Assembly (NCBI RefSeq): GCF_001556865.1
Contig: NZ_LSJY01000211.1
Coordinates: 1-19,583, forward strand
DNA length: 19,583 nt
Direction of reading: 5' to 3'
DNA from: Sphingobium sp. CCH11-B1
GTDB lineage: Bacteria > Pseudomonadota > Alphaproteobacteria > Sphingomonadales > Sphingomonadaceae
Part shown: piece after piece, positions 1-7,522 of the stretch
Layout of the letters: each line of letters starts with the position of its first letter
How positions within the stretch are numbered: position 1 is the first letter of the stretch
Translations under genes and position numbers: made by a program
Notes under the pieces: model-generated
The model's database searches: none
What the model saw: only the letters and a program-made list of their open reading frames with translations
Told to the model about the DNA's origin: nothing

Positions 1-55
1 AATCGCTTACGCCACTCCCGCCAACCCTCTCACCCGCCGCGGTGAATAAGACAGG
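1..55. repeat. Left copy of 55-bp terminal inverted repeat
   Basis: Bases 1-55 are the exact reverse complement of 19529-19583, and identity stops exactly at base 55. The inner end reads GGTGAATAAGACAGG, followed by TTAG. It truncates the transporter gene at 56-551, so it behaves like the end of an inserted element lying mostly to the left. The CCTGTC...GACAGG terminus and the 4-bp TTAG next to both copies would suit an IS1380-like element, but no transposase is present, so the family is a weak guess. A 55-bp overlap could also simply be where an assembler stopped at a repeat. Confidence 0.85.
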
Positions 56-551
56 TTAGATAGGTCGCGCCCGTTCCATATTCAGCCCCCACGGAAAGCC
101 CTTGCAAAAGGCGAGCAAAAAGCAGCAGCGCGGGAGCAGCCATCCCAATCGCAGAATAGCTCGGGGTGATCGAAATGATAAGCGATCCCAAGCACATAAT
201 TGCGACCGAAGCAGTCATGGCGAGCTTTCGCCCCCTTGTGTCCGCCAACCGACCGAACACGAATCCCCCCAGAGGGCGCATGAAGAAGCCCACTGCAAAT
301 ACTGCAGCAGACGATAAAAGCTGTGCCGTCTGGTTGGAAGATGGAAAAAAGGTCGGAGCGAAATAGATGGCGGTGTAGGCGTAAATGAAGAAATCAAACC
401 ATTCGACCATATTGCCCGCGCACGCGCTCAGGATTGCCCTGACGCGACCTGCAGTAGATAATGCGTCGATTTCGATCGGATTACGAAATTCTTCCGCGCT
501 ACCGTCGGTTACCGCTTTTTCTCTACCAATCCTGGAGCCCGCACCGTGCAT
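30..551 (-). pseudogene. MHS/KgtP-type MFS organic-acid transporter, 3'-truncated
   Basis: This is the N-terminal part of a metabolite:H+ symporter of the major facilitator superfamily, resembling alpha-ketoglutarate permease. About 165 genuine residues remain of a usual 430 or so. Visible are the MHS signature NMVEWFDFFIYAYTA (about residues 47-61), the loop motif GRLADTRGRK (about 100-109) and the family-typical LLQGLSVGAEYGTGATYL, with roughly four hydrophobic segments. Genuine sequence stops at base 56; the last residues before the stop at 30-32 come from the 55-bp repeat. The ATG at 549-551 has a GAGAGGA stretch upstream. It lies 121 bp downstream of the LysR gene on the same strand. It probably once imported the dicarboxylate used by the operon (inference) and should now be non-functional. 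Confidence 0.85.
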
Positions 552-672
552 CTCATTCCTCTCTCAAGCATGCCTTATCCTTCATTTGGGATGATGGCTG
601 TTCGGATGGCGAGCTTATGCACACTCTCGACATCAGCTAGAGGCTTGTCGAAGTTTCAGGTATAGCGATATT

Positions 673-1617
673 TTATGGCTTGGTGAATTCGTCCAAGATC
701 ATCTCTCCAGCCCAGATTTCATTTGCTACCAGTTGCGCGGCGATCTCGGCAAAGGCTGCGCCTGTATAACGGGTGGCGGGGCTGATCGGCCGGTCAGCCG
801 GATAGGTCATGACAACGCGTCGACTTGGCGTCGGGTCCATCAGGCGCGTGACGCGCAACTCTCCGGCGCGTATTCGCTGATAGATCGGTGCGAGCGGAAG
901 GATGGTCATGCCAAAGCCTGCGCGAACAAGATCTATCATAGCGCCGAAGGAGTCCGCTTCCAACGCTGGCGTAATCGTAATGCCTGCGCGGGATGCACAG
1001 TCATCAACGATCCGGCGCAGGCCGTGCATCGGGCTTGGCAAAACCATCGTCCGCGTCGCAATTTCGGCAAAGCTAACGGGACGCTTCTCCGACAGGTCGC
1101 TCGAGGCATCTCCAACCAACATCAATGTTTCGACAAGGATGGGTCGGGTGCGAACCGCCCCCTTTGCCTCTGGGTCGTAGGAAACACAGCAATCAATTTC
1201 CTCACGCTTGAGCCAATCGAGCAGATGTCCCGAAAAAGCGGAGCTCAAGCAGAGCGAAAGTCCAGGATGGTCTGACCTAACCCGCTCGGCCAAGGGTACG
1301 GACATGATCTCGGCGACCGTTGGTGTCATCCCGAAACGCACACGCCCCATAAAGGAATGCTGGCCCCTTTCCGCAAGCCGCCGAATTTCCTCAAGCCGCC
1401 CCAGCACCTCTCCCGCCGGACGTAGGACCTGTCGACCAAGATCAGTCAGCACCATTCCGCGACCATGGCGAACGAACAGCGGCGCCTTCAATTCTTCTTC
1501 GAGCAAACGAATCTGCCGGCTCAGCGCAGGTTGCGCTATTCCGAGTCGATCCGCCGCTTTGCTGATGCTGCCAAGCTCAGCGACGTGGATGAGTGTCTTG
1601 AGTTGCGAGAATTCCAT
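673..1617 (-). CDS. LysR-family transcriptional regulator
   Basis: This is a 314-residue LysR-type regulator of normal family length. Residues 1-60 form the winged helix-turn-helix, with the signature SISKAADRLGIAQPALSRQI followed by LEEELKAPLF and GRGMVLTDLG. Residues from about 90 onward form the periplasmic-binding-protein-like effector domain (GRVRFGMTPTVAEIMS, later GFGMTILPLAPIYQRI). It is transcribed divergently from the catabolic operon starting at 1731, the classic arrangement for a regulator that controls its neighbour through a shared intergenic operator. The domain style is Nac/CynR-like. The inducer is probably a pathway acid or CoA intermediate, but the sequence does not show which. 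Itaconate-degradation operons in other bacteria are also LysR-controlled. Confidence 0.93.
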   Translation of the reverse strand: MEFSQLKTLIHVAELGSISKAADRLGIAQPALSRQIRLLEEELKAPLFVRHGRGMVLTDLGRQVLRPAGEVLGRLEEIRRLAERGQHSFMGRVRFGMTPTVAEIMSVPLAERVRSDHPGLSLCLSSAFSGHLLDWLKREEIDCCVSYDPEAKGAVRTRPILVETLMLVGDASSDLSEKRPVSFAEIATRTMVLPSPMHGLRRIVDDCASRAGITITPALEADSFGAMIDLVRAGFGMTILPLAPIYQRIRAGELRVTRLMDPTPSRRVVMTYPADRPISPATRYTGAAFAEIAAQLVANEIWAGEMILDEFTKP

Positions 1618-1665
1618 GAACTCGCCTTAGCAAGTTATACAAGTTCGGCATAGCTCATTGACCGA

Positions 1666-1678
1666 AGCGATATTCGCT
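1666..1678. promoter_or_regulatory. Dyad in the LysR/operon intergenic region, candidate operator
   Basis: AGCGATATTCGCT is an inverted repeat of two 5-bp arms around TAT. It sits midway between the divergent LysR start (1617) and the decarboxylase start (1731). LysR regulators bind interrupted dyads of about this size in such positions. I could not identify a convincing -35/-10 pair, so the operator role is inferred from position and symmetry only. Confidence 0.45.
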
Positions 1679-1730
1679 ATCCAGGTGCACGGGTCGTAGG
1701 TTCAAAAGGAATTCGAACCGGAGTTGTTGG

Positions 1731-2270
1731 ATGGAGCAGGACGTGGCGGTCGCTGAAGCGATCGATTGGCAAGCGGATGTTTTCCGCGTGCTGAAACAGC
1801 ATGACGTAAAGCACATCGTTTATGTGCCTGACGCGGGTCACTCGACCGCAATCAAGATGGCCGAAGCCGATAACGAGATCCACTCGGTCGTCCTCACCAC
1901 GGAGGAAGAAGGCATTGGCTATCTCGCGGGCGCATGGCTTGCTGGCGAGCGCGGGGCACTGCTGATGCAGTCGAGCGGCGTAGGCAATTGCATCAATACG
2001 CTGGCGCTGCAGGCGATGGCCAAATTTCCCCTTTTGATGGCGGTGACGATGCGCGGCGACTGGGCCGAATTCAATGCTTGGCAAAACCCAATGGGACAGG
2101 CCACTGAGGCCGCGCTCAAGCTCATGGGTGTCCTGACCTGGCGAGCCGACGAGCCTAAGGACGTGGCTCCGCTACTGCATGGTGCGGCAACAATGGCATT
2201 CAACGGCGACAACGCCACCGCCCTGCTGCTGGGCCAGCGCCTGATTGGAGAGAAGAAGTGGGTCAAGTAA
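1731..2270 (+). CDS. Thiamine-diphosphate-dependent 2-oxo acid decarboxylase, alpha (PYR-domain) subunit
   Basis: This 179-residue protein is a stand-alone N-terminal (PYR) domain of the sulfopyruvate/phosphonopyruvate decarboxylase type, comparable in size to ComD. The run TTEEEGIGYLAGAWLAG (residues 56-72) holds the glutamate that activates the thiamine ring (one of Glu58-60), and LMQSSGVGNCINTLA (about 78-92) is the matching family motif. It should pair with the next gene product to form one active site. The ATG has GGAG eight bases upstream. It overlaps the beta gene by 13 bp, implying translational coupling. The substrate is unknown: the neighbours (ALDH, CoA-transferase, hydratase, lyase) argue for a carboxylic 2-oxo acid rather than sulfopyruvate. 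Confidence 0.85.
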   Translation: MEQDVAVAEAIDWQADVFRVLKQHDVKHIVYVPDAGHSTAIKMAEADNEIHSVVLTTEEEGIGYLAGAWLAGERGALLMQSSGVGNCINTLALQAMAKFPLLMAVTMRGDWAEFNAWQNPMGQATEAALKLMGVLTWRADEPKDVAPLLHGAATMAFNGDNATALLLGQRLIGEKKWVK

Positions 2271-2869
2271 GCAAAACTGGTCACCGGCTGGGTGGCTCTC
2301 TCGATCGACGCGAAGTTGTTTCCGCTCTCCTCAAGGATCGCGGTGATCTGCTGGTCGTCACCGGCTTGGGTTCGGCCAGCTATGATGTGATGGCCGCTGG
2401 TGATCATGACGGTAATTACTATCTCTGGGCCGCGATGGGCAGCGCCGCAATGGTCGGCCTTGGCATAGCCACGGCGCAGCCTGATCGGTCGGTTGTCGTC
2501 GTCACTGGTGATGGCGAACTGATGATGGGCTTTGGTGCGCTTGCGACGATCGGCATTCGACGCCCCGCAAATCTCACCCTCGCGGTGCTGGATAACGGGC
2601 ATTTCGGAGAGACGGGCCTGCAGGAGAGCCATGCTGGTCGCGGCGTCGAAATCGACCGAGTAGCAGCCGAACTTGGCTTCTCGTGGACCAATCGGATTGA
2701 GGATATGGCGGGCGTCGAGGAACTGCGCGGCAAGCTTGCCGACCGTTCCGGCTGCAAGCTCGCGACGATCAAGATCAAGGCGGAGAATCCGCCCCGTGTC
2801 CTGCCTCCGCGTGACGGCGTGTACATCAAGAACCGCTTCCGGGCGGCCCTCGGCCACGCACCGATCTGA
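2258..2869 (+). CDS. Thiamine-diphosphate-dependent 2-oxo acid decarboxylase, beta (TPP-binding) subunit
   Basis: This 203-residue protein is the C-terminal (PP) domain partner, ComE-like in size. The cofactor motif begins VVVTGDGELMMGFGAL (about residues 79-94) and ends LAVLDNGHFGETG (about 108-120), giving the GDG...N metal/diphosphate signature. LWAAMGSAAMVGLGIA is also typical. The start is GTG at 2258, inside the end of the alpha gene, preceded by GGAGAGAA. Together the two subunits should convert a 2-oxo acid to an aldehyde and CO2. The aldehyde is presumably handed to the dehydrogenase starting 13 bp downstream. Confidence 0.86.
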   Translation: MGQVSKTGHRLGGSLDRREVVSALLKDRGDLLVVTGLGSASYDVMAAGDHDGNYYLWAAMGSAAMVGLGIATAQPDRSVVVVTGDGELMMGFGALATIGIRRPANLTLAVLDNGHFGETGLQESHAGRGVEIDRVAAELGFSWTNRIEDMAGVEELRGKLADRSGCKLATIKIKAENPPRVLPPRDGVYIKNRFRAALGHAPI

Positions 2870-2882
2870 AAAGGAGGGCGGA

Positions 2883-4367
2883 ATGGCGCTCGAACAATTC
2901 CGCAATATTGTCGCCGGCCGGAAGGTCGAGGCGAAGGATGGCGGCTGGTTTCCGACCGCCAATCCATTCGATGGCAAGGATTGGGCCGAACTGCCGAGGT
3001 GCGGCCCAGCCGACGCCGAGGCGGCTGTGGAGGCGGCACATGCGGCCTTCATAGCCGGTGACTGGCCGGCGTTGACCGCCACCAAGCGCGGCAAATTGCT
3101 GCGCAAACTGGCTGAGCTTATCGAGCGTGATGCCGAGAAACTCGCTGCACTGGAGGTGCGTGACAACGGCAAGCTCTATGCGGAGATGCTGGGGCAAGTC
3201 CGTTATATCCCTGAATGGTTCCACTATTTCGGCGGTCTTGCAGACAAGATCGAAGGCGGCGTGCTGCCCACCGACAAGCCGCAGATGTTCAGCTACACCA
3301 AGCGCGAGCCTCTGGGGGTAGTTGTGGCGATCACGCCATGGAATTCCCCGCTGATGCTGTTGTGTTGGAAGCTGGCACCAGCTCTGGCCGCAGGCTGCAC
3401 CATCGTTATCAAGCCGAGCGAGTTCACCTCTGCATCGACGCTGGCCTTTGCCGAGCTATTTGCCGAAGCAGGTTTCCCGGCAGGTGTGGTCAACACCATA
3501 ACCGGCTTTGGTGGGGAAGTCGGCCCGACACTGGTCGAGCACCCCAAGGTCGCCAAGATCGCCTTCACCGGCGGCGATGCGACAGGCGCCCATATCTACC
3601 AGCAGGCGGCCCGGCACATCAAGCATGTGACGCTGGAACTGGGCGGCAAGTCTCCCAACATCATCTTCGAGGATGCCAATCTCGAGGACGCGGCCAGGGG
3701 TGCGATTTCCGGCATCTTCGCCGCTTCTGGCCAGACATGTATCGCAGGGTCGCGCGTGCTGGTGCAGCGATCGGTCTATGATGAGGTGGTCGAAAAGATC
3801 GTGGCGATCGCCAGGACTGCGAAACTGGGGGATCCGATGGATGAAGCCACCCAGGTCGGTCCGATCACCACGACACAGCAGCGCGACAAGGTGCTGTCCT
3901 ATATCGACGTCGCCAACGCCGACGGCGCGCGCTGCGTACTGGGTGGCAAGCGGCCAGATGATGCGTCTTTGGCCGACGGCTGGTTTGTCGAGCCGACGAT
4001 CTTCGCCGATGTCAGCAACGACATGCGTATTGCGCAGGAAGAAGTGTTCGGCCCGGTACTGTCGATCATTCCGTTCGAAAGCGACGAAGATGCGATCCGC
4101 ATCGCGAACGACACGATCTACGGGCTGGCTGCGGGCGTTTGGACGTCGAGCATAGCGCGTGCCATCACCATGTCGGACCGGCTGCGCGCTGGGACCGTGT
4201 GGGTCAACACCTATCGGGCGGTCAGCTTCATGGCGCCGTTCGGCGGCTACAAGAAATCGGGCATCGGCCGCGAAAGCGGGCAGCACGCGATTGACGAGTA
4301 TCTTCAGACGAAATGCGTGTGGATCAATCTGGCGGACGGCGTGCCGAACCCATTTGTCCTGCGCTGA
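2883..4367 (+). CDS. NAD(P)-dependent aldehyde dehydrogenase
   Basis: This 494-residue enzyme of the ALDH superfamily oxidises an aldehyde to a carboxylic acid. Key residues are in place: Asn154 in TPWN, Lys177 in IKPSE, general-base Glu252 in LELGGKSPN and nucleophile Cys286 in GQTCIAGSR. EEVFGPVLSI and the C-terminal GGYKKSGIGRESG motif follow. The frame is open further upstream, but the ATG at 2883 is preceded by AAAGGAGGGCGG, an excellent ribosome site, and begins where family homology begins. It sits 13 bp after the decarboxylase, so its likely substrate is the aldehyde that enzyme makes. The true substrate cannot be read from sequence. Confidence 0.93.
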   Translation: MALEQFRNIVAGRKVEAKDGGWFPTANPFDGKDWAELPRCGPADAEAAVEAAHAAFIAGDWPALTATKRGKLLRKLAELIERDAEKLAALEVRDNGKLYAEMLGQVRYIPEWFHYFGGLADKIEGGVLPTDKPQMFSYTKREPLGVVVAITPWNSPLMLLCWKLAPALAAGCTIVIKPSEFTSASTLAFAELFAEAGFPAGVVNTITGFGGEVGPTLVEHPKVAKIAFTGGDATGAHIYQQAARHIKHVTLELGGKSPNIIFEDANLEDAARGAISGIFAASGQTCIAGSRVLVQRSVYDEVVEKIVAIARTAKLGDPMDEATQVGPITTTQQRDKVLSYIDVANADGARCVLGGKRPDDASLADGWFVEPTIFADVSNDMRIAQEEVFGPVLSIIPFESDEDAIRIANDTIYGLAAGVWTSSIARAITMSDRLRAGTVWVNTYRAVSFMAPFGGYKKSGIGRESGQHAIDEYLQTKCVWINLADGVPNPFVLR

Positions 4368-4389
4368 AACATAACACGAGGAAAGACGA

Positions 4390-5553
4390 ATGCAGACCAC
4401 AGCCGGAGAGGGCTTCGACGAAATCCGTGATGCGGTGCGAGCCTTGTGCAGCGAGTTTCCGGACGAATATCATCGCAAGGTCGATGAGGAACGCGCCTAT
4501 CCCGAAGCGTTCGTCGATGCGCTGACCAAGGCCGGCTGGATGGCGGCATTGATTCCCGAGGCCTATGGCGGGTCAGGGCTTGGCCTGACCGAAGCTTCCG
4601 TCATCATGGAGGAAATCAATCGCGCTGGCGGCAATTCGGGTGCCTGCCACGGCCAGATGTACAATATGAACACTCTGATCCGGCACGGATCGGAGGAACA
4701 GCGGCAAAAATATCTGCCCAAGATCGCAACCGGCGAATTACGACTCCAGTCGATGGGCGTCACCGAGCCGACCACAGGTACGGACACCACGAAGATCAAG
4801 ACCACTGCTGTCCGCAAGGGCGACAAGTACGTCATCAACGGGCAGAAGGTGTGGATCAGCCGCGTCCAGCATTCGGACCTGATGATCCTGCTGGCGCGTA
4901 CGACGCCATTGGCCGAGGTGAAGAAGAAGTCCGAAGGGCTGTCGATCTTCATCGTTGACGTGAAGGACGCGCAGGCCAGCGGGATGAAGGTCCAGCCCAT
5001 TCCGAACATGGTGAATCACGAAACCAACGAACTATTCTTCGACAATCTCGAAATCCCGGCGGAAAATCTGATCGGCGAGGAAGGCCAGGGCTTCAAGTAT
5101 ATCCTGACCGGCCTTAACGCCGAGCGCGCGCTGATTGCAGCTGAGTGTATTGGTGACGGTTACTGGTTCGTTGACCGAGTCACCAACTATACGAAGGAGC
5201 GCGTCGTTTTCGGCCGTCCGATCGGCCAGAATCAGGGTGTCCAATTTCCCATCGCGGAAACTTTCATTGAGGTGGAAGCCGCCAACCTGATGCGGTTCGA
5301 AGCATGCCGCCGCTATGATGCGGGCGAGCCGTGCGGCGCGCAGGCAAATATGGCCAAATATCTTGCCGCCAAGGCATCCTGGGAGGCCGCAAATGCCTGC
5401 ATCCAGTTCCATGGCGGCTTCGGTTTCGCCAACGAATATGATGTCGAACGCAAGTTCCGTGAGACACGCCTCTATCAGGTCGCGCCGATCTCCACGAACC
5501 TGATCCTCAGCTACGTCGCCGAGCATGTGCTTGGCCTGCCGAAGTCCTACTGA
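4390..5553 (+). CDS. Acyl-CoA dehydrogenase
   Basis: This 387-residue FAD flavoenzyme introduces a 2,3-double bond into an acyl-CoA and passes electrons to ETF. Family motifs are MGVTEPTTGTD (about 122-132), KVWISRVQHSDLMILLAR (about 153-170) and FHGGFGFANEYDVERKFRETR near the C-terminus. The common C-terminal catalytic glutamate (YEGTxEI) is absent: the sequence is RLYQVAPIS. Instead Glu245 in GLNAERALIA sits where isovaleryl- and long-chain acyl-CoA dehydrogenases carry their base, so it is the likely catalytic residue. The stop codon overlaps the start of the CoA-transferase (TGATG). With ETF and ETF-QO in the same train, an oxidative step on a branched or substituted acyl-CoA is likely. 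Confidence 0.93.
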   Translation: MQTTAGEGFDEIRDAVRALCSEFPDEYHRKVDEERAYPEAFVDALTKAGWMAALIPEAYGGSGLGLTEASVIMEEINRAGGNSGACHGQMYNMNTLIRHGSEEQRQKYLPKIATGELRLQSMGVTEPTTGTDTTKIKTTAVRKGDKYVINGQKVWISRVQHSDLMILLARTTPLAEVKKKSEGLSIFIVDVKDAQASGMKVQPIPNMVNHETNELFFDNLEIPAENLIGEEGQGFKYILTGLNAERALIAAECIGDGYWFVDRVTNYTKERVVFGRPIGQNQGVQFPIAETFIEVEAANLMRFEACRRYDAGEPCGAQANMAKYLAAKASWEAANACIQFHGGFGFANEYDVERKFRETRLYQVAPISTNLILSYVAEHVLGLPKSY

Positions 5554-6671
5554 TGACCGGGCGCCTGCCCCTGGAGGGCCTGACCGTTATCGGAATAGAG
5601 CAGGCAGTCGCTGCCCCCTTCTGCACCTCGCGCCTCGCCGATGCGGGCGCACGGGTGATCAAGGTCGAGCGGCCGGAGGGAGATTTTGCACGGGGCTACG
5701 ATACCGTAGCGCCGGGTGGGCAAAGCAGCTATTTCGTGTGGCTCAATCGCGGGAAGCATTCCATCGTGCTTGATCTCGCCAGCCCTGCCGGGAAGGCTGA
5801 ACTGGGCAGGCTGATCGACAGCGCTGATGTGCTGGTACAGAATTTGAAGCCGGGCGCTCTAGCGCGGCTCGGCTTCGCTCCGGAGAAATTACGCGAAACG
5901 CATCCCCGCCTGATCATCTGTTCGATCAGTGGCTATGGTGAGGATGGCCCTATGGCCAGTCGCAAGGCCTATGATCTGCTTATCCAGGCGGAGTCCGGGC
6001 TTTCGTCTGTTACTGGCGGCCCGGAAGCACCGGCCCGGGTTGGCATCTCGATTGTCGACATCGCCACGGGAGCGACGGCGCATGCGGCGATCCTTGAAGC
6101 ATTGATTGCCCGCGGCGTCACCGGTCAAGGAGCAGACATCCGCGTATCGATGTTCGACGTGATGGCCGACTGGCTCACCGTCCCTCTCCTGCACCAAGAA
6201 GGTGGCAAGCCGCCTCACAGGATCGGCATGGCGCATCCGTCGATCGCGCCCTATGGGCTCTTCACCGCGCGGGACGGCAAGCAGATTCTGCTTTCCATCC
6301 AGTCCGACCGCGAATGGCGCAAGTTCGCCGAAGTCTTTCTCGGCGATGCTGCCTATGGCGCAGACCCGCGCTTCGCGACGAACGTGGCGCGTGTCACCAA
6401 TCGCGAACAGACAGATGCTCTTGTCGCAGAGGCATTCGCCTTCATGGGTGAGGAAGAGGCAAGGGACCGTCTGGTTACCGCCGACGTTGCCTTTGCTGGC
6501 CTGAATGACATGGCGGCGCTTTCCGCGCATCCGCATCTGCGCCGTATCGAAGTCGACACACCGGCGGGTCCGGTCGCATTCCCGGCCCCCGCGCCGCGAT
6601 TGATGGGAGAAGCGCGCAGCTATCGTAGCGTTCCGGCGCTAGGCAGCCAGCCCGAGGAGAATGAGACATGA
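5553..6671 (+). CDS. Family III (CaiB/BaiF-type) CoA-transferase
   Basis: This 372-residue protein moves CoA from a donor thioester to a carboxylic acid acceptor. The N-terminus (LPLEGLTVIGIEQAVAAPFC) and ADAGARVIKVERPEGD are family-typical. The catalytic aspartate that forms the mixed anhydride is Asp169 in GISIVDIATG, the same number as in formyl-CoA transferase and CaiB. ISGYGEDGPMASRKAYDLLIQAESGL (described in two parts: ISGYGEDGP, then AYDLLIQAESGL) lines the active site. Its end overlaps the hydratase start by ATGA. Placed before a hydratase and a CitE-like lyase it resembles itaconate/succinate CoA-transferase modules. Since acyl-CoA dehydrogenase lies upstream, the acceptor could be the saturated acid. 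Confidence 0.9.
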   Translation: MTGRLPLEGLTVIGIEQAVAAPFCTSRLADAGARVIKVERPEGDFARGYDTVAPGGQSSYFVWLNRGKHSIVLDLASPAGKAELGRLIDSADVLVQNLKPGALARLGFAPEKLRETHPRLIICSISGYGEDGPMASRKAYDLLIQAESGLSSVTGGPEAPARVGISIVDIATGATAHAAILEALIARGVTGQGADIRVSMFDVMADWLTVPLLHQEGGKPPHRIGMAHPSIAPYGLFTARDGKQILLSIQSDREWRKFAEVFLGDAAYGADPRFATNVARVTNREQTDALVAEAFAFMGEEEARDRLVTADVAFAGLNDMAALSAHPHLRRIEVDTPAGPVAFPAPAPRLMGEARSYRSVPALGSQPEENET

Positions 6672-7522
6672 CCGATACGCTTGATGTGGATCATCTCAAG
6701 CACTGGGTTGGTGCGGAGGAGACGCAGTCCGACATTCTCACACCTTCGCTCGTCGAACGCTTTCACGCGACGCTGGCTCTTCCTGGCGCTGTACCGGAAT
6801 GGGGCGCGCCAGCACCGCGGCTGATCCACTTCTGCCTTTGTCAGCCAGCCGCGCCGATGGGGGCATTGGGCGAAGATGGACATCCTGCGCGAGGAGGTTT
6901 CCTGCCGCCTGTGGCTCTCCCGCGCCGGATGTGGGCAGGCAGCAACATCGCGTTCGAGGGCGATCTTCTAGTCGGAGAAACCGTGACGAGGCACTCCAGG
7001 ATCGCAGATGTCGTTGTGAAGGAAGGTCGCACCGGGACCCTCTGCTTCGTCACGGTCGATCATGAAATTTCCGGCGAAGGCAGCATAGTGGCGCGGGATC
7101 GGCAGACGATCGTTTATCGTGCGCTGGAGCCCGCTGCAGCGCCCGCCAGGACCATCGATCCAGCTCCGCTCGGCGATACCGTCGTCACCCTGATGGCGAC
7201 GCCGCCTTTGCTGTTCCGCTACTCCGCGTTGACATTCAATGGCCACCGTATTCACTATGACACCCCCTACGCCACCGGCGTGGAGGGATATCGTGGGCTA
7301 GTCGTGCACGGTCCGCTCCAGGCCACGATGCTCTTGCATCTCGCAGCACGTCTGCATGGCGGTACCCCCCCCGATCATTTTTCCTTCAAGAGCGTGTCAA
7401 CCTTGTTCGATTGCGATCTGGTGGGCCTGCATGCCGGCAAGATCGAAGGCGGGAAATTGTCGCTCTGGACGGCTCGCCCCGATGGCCCGGTTGCAATGCA
7501 GGCGGAGGCGTCCTGGGCATGA
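6668..7522 (+). CDS. MaoC/HTD2-like hydratase (mesaconyl- or itaconyl-CoA hydratase type)
   Basis: This 284-residue double-hotdog hydratase resembles the mesaconyl-C4-CoA/itaconyl-CoA hydratase group, with an N-terminal FAS1-like domain and a C-terminal MaoC domain. The hydratase active-site strip is RYSALTFNGHRIHYDTPYA, with Asn191, His193, His196 and Asp198, followed by GLVVHGPLQATMLL. The expected reaction is adding water to an enoyl-CoA carrying a second carboxylate. It is translationally coupled at both ends (ATGA overlap with the transferase and with the lyase), suggesting stoichiometric synthesis. Which regioisomer it uses cannot be told from sequence. Confidence 0.82.
   Translation: MTDTLDVDHLKHWVGAEETQSDILTPSLVERFHATLALPGAVPEWGAPAPRLIHFCLCQPAAPMGALGEDGHPARGGFLPPVALPRRMWAGSNIAFEGDLLVGETVTRHSRIADVVVKEGRTGTLCFVTVDHEISGEGSIVARDRQTIVYRALEPAAAPARTIDPAPLGDTVVTLMATPPLLFRYSALTFNGHRIHYDTPYATGVEGYRGLVVHGPLQATMLLHLAARLHGGTPPDHFSFKSVSTLFDCDLVGLHAGKIEGGKLSLWTARPDGPVAMQAEASWA

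Noticed and set aside
1650..1700. Sigma-70 promoter with TTGACC at 1658
   Set aside because: No acceptable -10 hexamer at 16-18 bp spacing.
2673..2882. N-terminal 70-residue extension of the aldehyde dehydrogenase frame
   Set aside because: It is a shadow frame of the decarboxylase beta gene; a strong ribosome site and family homology place the start at 2883.
1919..3172. Long minus-strand frame opposite the decarboxylase and aldehyde dehydrogenase genes
   Set aside because: Ser/Arg/Ala-rich composition typical of antisense frames in high-GC DNA, with no motif. The same holds for the long antisense frames under the ETF and ETF-QO genes.
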